5,709 nucleotides of DNA, from assembly GCA_017412025.1 (NCBI GenBank), contig JAFQOY010000012.1, positions 1 to 5,709 of the forward strand, given 5' to 3'. The DNA is from Clostridia bacterium (GTDB lineage: Bacteria; Bacillota_A; Clostridia; Christensenellales; Aristaeellaceae). The stretch's first letter is position 1. Each line of letters starts with the position of its first letter. The translations under genes and the position numbers were made by a program. Positions 1 through 5,467 of the stretch are shown one piece after another. Under the pieces are notes generated by a model, which made no database searches, was not told the DNA's origin, and saw only the letters and a program-made list of their open reading frames with translations.

Positions 1-1
1 C

Positions 2-220
2 TCGCTCGTGCGCATCCGCCTGCACACGGGGCGCAGCCATCAGATCCGCGTGCAGTTTGCCAGCAGAAAGCATCCGCTGGTGGGCGACCATAAATACGGA
101 TCCCGGGATGAGGCGGCGGCGCCGATGCTCTTTTCCTGCTGCATCACGTTCCCGTGGAAGGAACGGACGATGCGCTTTGAAAAGCTGCCGGCCTGGGCGC
201 AGGAGGCGGACGGACAATGA
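2..220 (+). CDS. RluA-family pseudouridine synthase, C-terminal fragment (5' end outside window)
   Basis: This is the last 72 codons of a gene whose start lies upstream of the window; the frame is open from base 2 to a TGA at 218-220. The peptide carries the family hallmark LHTGRSHQIRVQFASRKHP followed by LVGDHKYGS, the conserved C-terminal part of the RluA/RluC/RluD catalytic domain. It closes with a short FPWKERTMRFEKLPAW tail, like the usual end of the domain. These enzymes isomerise specific uridines in rRNA or tRNA to pseudouridine in the cytoplasm. The catalytic Asp (RLD motif) would lie upstream and is not visible, so the RNA target and exact subfamily cannot be assigned. The stop overlaps the start of the next gene by 4 bases (ATGA), which indicates translational coupling in one operon. 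The family assignment is firm; the subfamily is open. Confidence 0.88.
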   Translation, partial: SLVRIRLHTGRSHQIRVQFASRKHPLVGDHKYGSRDEAAAPMLFSCCITFPWKERTMRFEKLPAWAQEADGQ

Positions 221-783
221 TGACGCCTGAAGAGAGAAAAGCGGCGGCAGACCGCGTTCTGCGCGATAAGGGTCTGCTTGAACGCCTTGCGGAAATCGGC
301 GCGCCGCATGTCATCGGCAGTCATCGCATGGATATGATGGCGTGGAATGATCTGGATATCGACGTAGAGAATGCGGATATGTCTAAAGAGAAGCTCTACG
401 ATCTGACGGCATATATCCTCAAGACCTATTCGCCTCCCTGGTACGAGGCGAAAGAAGAGGTCAATGACGAGGGGAAGACCGTCTGGTTTCATGGCTTTCA
501 TGCGGTGATCGACGGTCAGCTGTGGAATTTTGATATCTGGTTCTTTGATCCGGAGACGATCAGAAAAGCGGAGGCTTATTGCGACAGCATGGCAGAAATG
601 AGCCGGAGCCAGCCGGGAAGCAGGGAAGCCATCCTGACAATCAAGCGGGAACTCATTGAGCGGAAGCTTTACGGGTTTGAACAGTATGCGAGCATGGACG
701 TCTACCGCGCAGTGCTTCATCAGGGCATACGCAGCACGGAGGAGCTGCTTGCGCGGTACGTCAGGCAGGAAAACAGAATATAA
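217..783 (+). CDS. Putative nucleotidyltransferase-fold protein, function unknown
   Basis: A 188-residue soluble protein with no signal peptide or membrane segment. Gly34-Ser35 followed nine residues later by Asp45-Leu-Asp47-Ile-Asp49 fits the nucleotidyltransferase superfamily signature (hG[GS]x9-13Dh[DE]h). Asp106 in the WNFDIW stretch could be the third metal-binding carboxylate, as in polymerase beta-like and antibiotic nucleotidyltransferases. The helical C-terminal half has no motif I recognise. The start at 217 has AGGAGG at 201-206, 10 bases upstream; a second ATG follows directly at 220. It overlaps the pseudouridine synthase gene by 4 bases and abuts the transporter gene, so it is the middle gene of an operon. 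Possible activities are nucleotidyl transfer to a small molecule, protein or RNA, but nothing here fixes the substrate. The fold call is an inference from motif spacing; it resembles lincosamide or aminoglycoside nucleotidyltransferases only in general pattern, and I do not call it a resistance gene. Confidence 0.7.
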   Translation: MMTPEERKAAADRVLRDKGLLERLAEIGAPHVIGSHRMDMMAWNDLDIDVENADMSKEKLYDLTAYILKTYSPPWYEAKEEVNDEGKTVWFHGFHAVIDGQLWNFDIWFFDPETIRKAEAYCDSMAEMSRSQPGSREAILTIKRELIERKLYGFEQYASMDVYRAVLHQGIRSTEELLARYVRQENRI

Positions 784-787
784 ATGT

Positions 788-792
788 GGAGA
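788..792 (+). promoter_or_regulatory. Ribosome binding site favouring the 802 start of the transporter
   Basis: GGAGA lies 9-10 bases before the ATG at 802. The in-frame ATG at 784, directly after the previous stop, has only AGGA at 767-770 with a long 13-base spacing. This favours 802 as the real start and leaves an 18-base gap to the upstream gene. Confidence 0.55.
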
Positions 793-801
793 ATAAACGA
801 T

Positions 802-1731
802 ATGGATAAATGGAGCGCAGTGGCTCAGGTTGTCGCGCCGATTTTTGCGGCGGTTGTGATTGGCATATGGGCCAGACGCAAAAGCATGCTGTCCCAGAGG
901 GAAGTCAAGGGCATGCAGCAGTACGTGATGAAATTCTGCCTGCCGTGCGTGCTGTTTAATTCCTGCCTGGGCGCGACGATGAACGCGGAAGCCATTGCCA
1001 GCTTTGCGATGGTCTTTCCGACCATCATGCTGACGGCGCTCTTTGCGTTTTTCGTGCTCAGGAAAAAGCTGCCCTATCACAATCTGCCGATGCTCTTCGC
1101 CGCACAGGAGAGCGGCATGCTCGGTATTCCGCTGTATCTGACGCTCTTTGGCGCGGAGCACGTATTCAAGATGGGCGTGCTGGATCTGGCGCAGTCCCTC
1201 ATCTGCATTGCGACGATCGCCATCCTTGCGGCGGACGCAGGCGAAAACCCCAGCCCGGGCGCGATTGTCCGCTCGGTGCTGTGTTCGCCGCTGCTGCTGC
1301 TGAGCGCAGCGGGCCTTTTGCTCAATCTTTCCGGCGCGAAGGGGCTGCTGGATCAGGCGGGCATTCTGGCGGTGATCACGCAGATGACGGAGTTCATCGC
1401 GCAGCCTGTCAGCGCGCTGATGCTCTTCAGCGTCGGCTACAGCCTTTCCTTGTCAGAGGGCAACCGCAGCGCGATCGTGAAGATCTGTATCATTCACTTT
1501 GCTCTGCTGGCCGGCGCAGGCCTTGCGATGCAGGGCGTCATGTGCTTCCTGCCGCAGGTGGAGGCACAGACGCGCTGGGCGATCCTGATGTACACCACGC
1601 TGCCGGGCAGCTATATTTCAACCACGCTTGGCCGCACGCAGGAGGAGACGGAGATGGCCTCCGGCGTATGCTCCATCCTGACGCTGGTCAGCCTCGCCGT
1701 GTTCTGCGTGATTGCCGTGTGCGTGGCATAA
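802..1731 (+). CDS. AEC (auxin efflux carrier) family transporter
   Basis: From the ATG at 802 this is 309 residues, typical for bacterial AEC permeases; starting at 784 would add MWRIND. The chain is strongly hydrophobic with about nine or ten membrane segments, near residues 5-24, 41-58, 65-87, 99-117, 125-144, 157-176, 187-216 (one or two), 226-250, 259-275 and 286-308. Family-like features are the first helix ending in GIWARRKSMLS, a KFCLPCVLFN segment like the conserved fNvllPalLf region, an ESGMLGIPLY stretch with small residues and a proline, and LPGSYISTT near the end. AEC proteins are inner-membrane carriers, several of which move organic acids such as malate or are linked to amino acid export; the substrate here cannot be read from sequence. 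It is the last gene of the pseudouridine synthase operon and is followed by a strong terminator. Confidence 0.87.
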   Translation: MDKWSAVAQVVAPIFAAVVIGIWARRKSMLSQREVKGMQQYVMKFCLPCVLFNSCLGATMNAEAIASFAMVFPTIMLTALFAFFVLRKKLPYHNLPMLFAAQESGMLGIPLYLTLFGAEHVFKMGVLDLAQSLICIATIAILAADAGENPSPGAIVRSVLCSPLLLLSAAGLLLNLSGAKGLLDQAGILAVITQMTEFIAQPVSALMLFSVGYSLSLSEGNRSAIVKICIIHFALLAGAGLAMQGVMCFLPQVEAQTRWAILMYTTLPGSYISTTLGRTQEETEMASGVCSILTLVSLAVFCVIAVCVA

Positions 1732-1743
1732 CAGCTTCATACG

Positions 1744-1786
1744 AAAAAAACCGCGCTTTCTGCAGGCTGCAGAGAGCGCGGTTTTT
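1744..1786. terminator. Bidirectional intrinsic terminator between convergent genes
   Basis: Bases 1746-1764 pair with 1768-1786 in a 19-bp stem (14 bp plus flanking A/T pairs, one G-T wobble at 1758/1774) around a three-base loop. On the plus strand the GC-rich stem is followed by TTTTT (1782-1786), ending the transporter operon. On the minus strand the A-run 1744-1750 becomes a seven-base U-tract, ending gltX. It fills the 72-base convergent gap. Confidence 0.92.
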
Positions 1787-1803
1787 GATTGCGGATATGC
1801 GGT

Positions 1804-3351
1804 TTACAGCTTTGCCATCGCGGCGTCAAGGCGCCTGAGCGCCTCGTCCTTGCCCAGCAGGTAGAGCATCTCAAACGCGCCGCCCGGGGTCGCCTGCCTG
1901 CCGGTGACAGCGATGCGCAGCGGCCAGAGCACGGTGGCGTTCTTCATGCCGGTCTGCGGGATGGCTTCCATCACGACGTCGTGCAGCTTCGCCTCGGTCC
2001 ACTCGTCAATGCCTTCGAGGATCGGGCGGATGAACGTGAGCGCGGTCTTGCTGGTTTCCGGGGTGGACTTACTCTTCTTGTTGGTGAAGAGCGCCATGTC
2101 AAGCTCCGGCATCTCGGCCAGGAAATCGACCATGCCCGGCAGCTGGGAGAGCACCTCGGTGCGCGCCTGCAGCAGCTCGCAGATGCGCTTGAAATCGAAC
2201 TTCGCGGGATCAAGCGCCTTGGCCAGCCACGGCGTGGCCTTCTCCTCGAACTGCTCCGGCGTGAGCTTGCGGATGTACTCGGCGTTGAACCAGTTCATCT
2301 TGCCGAAATCGAAGAAGGACGGGCTCTTGGAAAGACCCTCGAGGTCAAAGACCTCCTCAAGCTCCGCAAGCGTGTAGAACTCGCGCTCGCCGCGCGGGCT
2401 CCATCCGAGCAGCACGAGGTAGTTGATGATCGCCTCGACCAGATATCCTTCGGCCATCAGATCCTCAAAGGACGGATCGCCCTGGCTCTTGCTCATCTTG
2501 CGCTTGACGATGGCCTTCTTCGGCTCGCCGTTTTCATCAAGCACGACGTTGCCCTTCTCATCGGTTTCGTAGGTGTACACGCCGGTCTTCTTGTCGCGCT
2601 GCGTGCCCTCGACCATGACCGGAGTCAGGTGCACGTAGGTCGGCGGCGTCCAGCCGAAGGCCTCGTACAGCAGGTTGTACTTCGGCGCGGAGGAGAGGTA
2701 CTCGTTGCCGCGCATGACGTGGGTGATGCCCATGGTGTGGTCGTCAATCACGTTGGCGAAGTTGTAGGTCGGCAGGCCGTCGGCCTTGATGAGCACGTTG
2801 TCGTCAAGCGTGTCGCAGTCCACCTCGACATGACCGTAGATCACGTCGTCAAAGCCGGCTTTGCCCTCGGTGGGCACATTCTGGCGGATGACATACGGCT
2901 CGCCGGCGGCGATGCGCGCCTCAACCTCTTCCTTCGTCAGGTGCAGGCAGTGCTTGTCGTACTTGAAGGTCTCCCCCTTCGCCTCGGCCTCGGCGCGCGC
3001 CTGGTCAAGGCGCTCCTTGGTGCAGAAGCAGTAGTATGCGCCGCCCTTTTCAACCAGCTCCCTGGCGTAGGGGAGGTACATGTTCTTGCGCTCGGACTGG
3101 ACATACGGGCCGCACGGGCCGCCGACGTCCGGGCCTTCGTCGTGGAGGAGACCGGCGGTCTTCATGGAGCTGTAGATGACGTCCACAGCGCCTTTGACTT
3201 CGCGCTCCTGGTCGGTATCCTCAATGCGCAGGATGAACTTGCCGCCGTTGCGGCGGGCCCAGAGATAGGTATACAGCGCGGTGCGCAGATTGCCCAGATG
3301 CATATAGCCGGTCGGGCTTGGCGCAAAGCGCGTACGGACTTCGTTAGACAT
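1804..3351 (-). CDS. gltX: Glutamate--tRNA ligase (GluRS)
   Basis: A 515-residue class I aminoacyl-tRNA synthetase that ligates glutamate to tRNA-Glu with ATP in the cytoplasm. The N-terminal Rossmann domain begins RTRFAPSPTGYMHLGN, with HLGN at 18-21 as the HIGH signature, and continues to FILRIEDTDQER. Cys108, Cys110, Cys135 and His137 follow the CxCx24CxH zinc pattern known from E. coli GluRS. KMSKS at 285-289 is the second ATP-binding motif; many GluRSs have KLSKR there. The helical anticodon-binding region runs to a family-typical C-terminus (WPLRIAVTGRQATPGG, then LLGKDEALRRL). About 30 residues (248-281) are inserted just ahead of KMSKS, where most GluRSs have a short link. The start has only a weak AAAGAG ribosome site 9 bases upstream. 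It lies 97 bases downstream of glnS in the same direction, probably co-transcribed, and ends at the bidirectional terminator. Confidence 0.97.
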   Translation of the reverse strand: MSNEVRTRFAPSPTGYMHLGNLRTALYTYLWARRNGGKFILRIEDTDQEREVKGAVDVIYSSMKTAGLLHDEGPDVGGPCGPYVQSERKNMYLPYARELVEKGGAYYCFCTKERLDQARAEAEAKGETFKYDKHCLHLTKEEVEARIAAGEPYVIRQNVPTEGKAGFDDVIYGHVEVDCDTLDDNVLIKADGLPTYNFANVIDDHTMGITHVMRGNEYLSSAPKYNLLYEAFGWTPPTYVHLTPVMVEGTQRDKKTGVYTYETDEKGNVVLDENGEPKKAIVKRKMSKSQGDPSFEDLMAEGYLVEAIINYLVLLGWSPRGEREFYTLAELEEVFDLEGLSKSPSFFDFGKMNWFNAEYIRKLTPEQFEEKATPWLAKALDPAKFDFKRICELLQARTEVLSQLPGMVDFLAEMPELDMALFTNKKSKSTPETSKTALTFIRPILEGIDEWTEAKLHDVVMEAIPQTGMKNATVLWPLRIAVTGRQATPGGAFEMLYLLGKDEALRRLDAAMAKL

Positions 3352-3387
3352 AATTTGTCACTCTTTCTGTAAAGTAGTTTCCCAGAG

Positions 3388-3433
3388 CCCTCTGCGCGAA
3401 GAAAACGGTTTCAAACCGGAGAAGCGAAGAGGG
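3388..3433. repeat. Imperfect inverted repeat in the glnS-gltX spacer
   Basis: CCCTCT at 3388-3393 pairs with AGAGGG at 3428-3433, then CGC 3395-3397 with GCG 3424-3426 after one mismatch. An internal loop leads to CGGTTT (3406-3411) pairing with AAACCG (3413-3418). No U-tract follows on the minus strand, so it is unlikely to be an efficient terminator; it may be an RNA stability or processing element. Confidence 0.55.
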
Positions 3434-3450
3434 AGCAGGCACAGCCTGCT
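3434..3450. repeat. Perfect 7-bp hairpin touching the glnS stop codon
   Basis: AGCAGGC (3434-3440) and GCCTGCT (3444-3450) form a perfect inverted repeat with a three-base loop. Its edge overlaps the first base of the TTA (minus-strand TAA) stop of glnS at 3450-3452. On the minus strand it is followed by CCCTCTTCGC, not a T-run, so it does not look like an intrinsic terminator. Confidence 0.6.
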
Positions 3451-5162
3451 TAGTCCAGCTTGAAGCTGTCCTTGAGCGTCACGACGCGGTTGAACACGGC
3501 CTTTTCATCCGTGGAATCCTTGTCCTTGCAGAAATAGGCGGTGCGCATGAACTGGAAACCATCGCCAACCTTCGCGCCGGCCAGCCACGGCTCGCCGTAG
3601 CCGCAGACAACCTTGAGGGAATCCGGATTGACCTGCTTGAGGAATTCGGCTCCTGCCGGAACGGTATCCTCGGCGTCCTCGTCTTCGCCTGCGTCGGCAG
3701 CCTCTTCGGTCTGCGCGTCGTCAAGGATCAGCACGTCGTAAAGCCTTGCCTCAAACGGCACGTTTTCCTTTGCGCTCACCCAATGGATGGTGCCCTTGAC
3801 CTTGCGGTCTGCGCCCGGCATGCCGGACTTGGAATCAAAGTCGACCGTGCAGTAGATGCAGGTGACGTTGCCGTTTTCGTCCAGATCGTAGCTTTCGCAC
3901 TTGATGATGTACGCGCCCTTGAGGCGAACCTCGCCGTCGGGCTTGAGGCGGAAGTACTTCTTCGGCGCATCGACCATGAAGTCCTCGCGCTCAATGTAAA
4001 GCTCGCGGGTGAAGGGAATCTCATGCGTGCCCATCTCCGGCTTCTTCGGATGGTTTTCGATCGTGCAGGTCTCGGTCTTGTCCTCCGGATAGTTGGTGAG
4101 GACAACCTTGACCGGATCGAGCACGGCCATCGCACGCGGGGCGACTTCGTTCAGGTCGTTGCGCACGCAGGCCTCAAGGTACTGATGCTGCACGGTGGAG
4201 TCCGTCTTCGCCACGCCGATGCGGTCGATGAAATCGCGCACGGCGGCGGAGGTATAGCCCCTGCGGCGCATGCCGGCGAGGGTGGGCATACGCGGATCGT
4301 CCCAGCCGGCGACATGGCCGTCCTCCACCAGCAGGCGCAGCTTGCGCTTGCTCATGACGGTGCCGGTCAGGTTCAGACGGGCAAACTCGATCTGCCTCGG
4401 CTTCTGTTCAAAGCCGCAGACCTCCACCACCCAGTCATACAGCGGACGGTGAATCTCGTACTCCAGAGAGCACAGGGAATGGGTCACTCCTTCCAGCGCG
4501 TCTCCGATGGGGTGAGCGAAGTCATACATCGGATAGATGCACCACTTGTCGCCGGTGCGGTGATGCGTGGCATACTTGATGCGGTAAATCGCCGGGTCGC
4601 GCAGGTTGACGTTCGGAGAGGCCATATCGATCTTCGCGCGCAGGGTGCGGCTGCCCTCCGGGAACTCGCCGTTCTTCATGCGCAGGAACAGATCCATGTT
4701 CTCCTCCGGCGTGCGGTCGCGGTAGGGGGAGTTCCTGCCCGGCTTTGTGAGCGTGCCGCGATATTCGCGCATCTCTTCCTTGGTCAGGTCATCCACATAG
4801 GCGAGGCCGCGGCGGATGAGGTCGCAGGCATATTCAAAAATCTGCTCGTACTGCTCGGAGGCGTAGTACACGCCGCCGTACTCAAAGCCGAGCCAGTGAA
4901 TGTCGTCCTTGATGGCCTCGACGAATTCTTCCTTTTCCTTCGTCGGGTTGGTGTCGTCAAAGCGCAGGTTGCAGACGCCGCCGAACTTTTCGGCGGTGGC
5001 AAAGTCCACGGTGAGCGCCTTCACATGACCGATATGCAGATAGCCGTTGGGCTCCGGCGGGAAGCGCGTCTGCACGCGTCCGTCGTTCTTGCCCTCGGCC
5101 AGATCGGCCTTGATGGCCTCCCAGATAAAGTTGCTCTTTTCCTTCATGATCTCTTCTGCCAT
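3450..5162 (-). CDS. glnS: Glutamine--tRNA ligase (GlnRS)
   Basis: A 570-residue class I synthetase that attaches glutamine directly to tRNA-Gln. It shows the GlnRS-specific start of the catalytic domain, RFPPEPNGYLHIGHVKA, with HIGH at 43-46, then NLRFDDTNP at 65-73. The tRNA-binding region includes YPMYDFAHPIGDALEGVTHSL (around 210-230) and is followed by VMSKRKL at 269-275 as the KMSKS-type motif. Two beta-barrel anticodon-binding domains fill the C-terminal half and end with FNRVVTLKDSF. The length is slightly above the about 554 residues of E. coli GlnRS, mostly because of an acidic linker at 481-499. The start at 5162 has an excellent AGGAGG (5171-5176) 8 bases upstream; an internal Met at residue 6 lacks such a site. 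It is first in a probable two-gene unit with gltX. GlnRS is found in only some bacteria and is thought to have entered them by transfer from eukaryotes; others use GatCAB amidation. Confidence 0.97.
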   Translation of the reverse strand: MAEEIMKEKSNFIWEAIKADLAEGKNDGRVQTRFPPEPNGYLHIGHVKALTVDFATAEKFGGVCNLRFDDTNPTKEKEEFVEAIKDDIHWLGFEYGGVYYASEQYEQIFEYACDLIRRGLAYVDDLTKEEMREYRGTLTKPGRNSPYRDRTPEENMDLFLRMKNGEFPEGSRTLRAKIDMASPNVNLRDPAIYRIKYATHHRTGDKWCIYPMYDFAHPIGDALEGVTHSLCSLEYEIHRPLYDWVVEVCGFEQKPRQIEFARLNLTGTVMSKRKLRLLVEDGHVAGWDDPRMPTLAGMRRRGYTSAAVRDFIDRIGVAKTDSTVQHQYLEACVRNDLNEVAPRAMAVLDPVKVVLTNYPEDKTETCTIENHPKKPEMGTHEIPFTRELYIEREDFMVDAPKKYFRLKPDGEVRLKGAYIIKCESYDLDENGNVTCIYCTVDFDSKSGMPGADRKVKGTIHWVSAKENVPFEARLYDVLILDDAQTEEAADAGEDEDAEDTVPAGAEFLKQVNPDSLKVVCGYGEPWLAGAKVGDGFQFMRTAYFCKDKDSTDEKAVFNRVVTLKDSFKLD

Positions 5163-5234
5163 GGGAAATCCCTCCTCAGAATACCTGTAAAAATCCCTGT
5201 AGGGGATATGTTTCCTTAGTATCCATAATAATGT

Positions 5235-5263
5235 AGTATACTATACCGGAGGAGGAGACGCAA
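5235..5263 (-). promoter_or_regulatory. Predicted promoter of glnS-gltX
   Basis: On the minus strand TTGCGT (5263-5258) and TATACT (5240-5235) are separated by exactly 17 bases, a sigma-A-type arrangement with a good -10 and a weak -35. Transcription would start near 5228, giving a leader of about 65 bases before glnS. An overlapping TATAGT (5245-5240) is an alternative -10. Confidence 0.55.
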
Positions 5264-5396
5264 GTACCCGTAAAAAATATTGTGAGGACAGACAAAAGCG
5301 AATCAAAACTGGCGAAACGAAATCGTATAAATCAAACACAAATTGACGCACTTGTGAGAAAATTGGCGAAAGGTGTTCCTTTTTATCAGCGTCTTG

Positions 5397-5405
5397 TGCT
5401 ATAAT
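5397..5405 (+). promoter_or_regulatory. Extended -10 promoter of the NifU-like gene
   Basis: TGCTATAAT is a perfect extended -10 element (TGnTATAAT). The -35 region around 5376-5382 (TTCCTT) is poor, which an extended -10 can compensate for. The start would fall near 5412, leaving a leader of about 55 bases. Confidence 0.65.
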
Positions 5406-5452
5406 AAAGCGGTTGCATATACACAACATAATCCATTCTATTTATTAGGATA

Positions 5453-5458
5453 AGGAGG
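5453..5458 (+). promoter_or_regulatory. Strong ribosome binding site fixing the start at 5468
   Basis: AGGAGG, within AAGGAGG, lies 9 bases before the ATG at 5468 and fixes that codon as the start of the truncated downstream gene. Confidence 0.85.
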
Positions 5459-5467
5459 ACACACAAT

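Larger units (their letters stand above)
5163..5467. promoter_or_regulatory. Divergent AT-rich intergenic region between glnS and the NifU-like gene
   Basis: This 305-base gap is much more AT-rich than its surroundings and separates divergently read genes. It holds a minus-strand promoter, a plus-strand extended -10 promoter, two strong ribosome sites and a near-exact 15-base direct repeat (5305-5319 and 5359-5373). It also has a 10-bp palindrome TAGTATACTA (5234-5243) overlapping the minus-strand -10. I see no tRNA and no T-box: the predicted glnS leader of about 65 bases is too short for one. Confidence 0.75.

Noticed and set aside
217..783. Antibiotic resistance nucleotidyltransferase
   Set aside because: Only the general superfamily signature is shared; no subfamily-specific residues are recognisable and the operon context is housekeeping-like.
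40..1161. A 373-codon open frame on the minus strand opposite the first operon
   Set aside because: It crosses three genes that have good motifs and spacing, is rich in His/Arg and shows no domain.
1789..3372. A 527-codon open frame on the plus strand opposite gltX
   Set aside because: It is antisense to a certain GluRS gene and its protein is a low-complexity, Leu/Val/Arg/His-rich string with no family motif. GC-rich codon use opens such shadow frames.
5193..5207. Intrinsic terminator in the glnS leader
   Set aside because: The 5-bp stem with a five-base loop before five T is too weak to call a terminator; kept only as part of the leader-peptide observation.
3783..5219. A 478-codon open frame on the plus strand opposite glnS
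   Set aside because: Same reasoning: fully antisense to GlnRS, no recognisable domain, composition typical of a shadow frame.
5163..5234. T-box riboswitch controlling glnS
   Set aside because: The predicted leader is only about 65 bases, and I see no stem I, no T-box-like conserved sequence and no strong terminator hairpin.
5282..5404. A 40-codon GTG-start frame in the divergent intergenic region
   Set aside because: There is no ribosome site near the GTG, it overlaps the extended -10 promoter, and the region is AT-rich and regulatory in character.
5241..5429. A 62-codon minus-strand frame in the intergenic region
   Set aside because: It overlaps both predicted promoters, has no recognisable domain and no convincing ribosome site.
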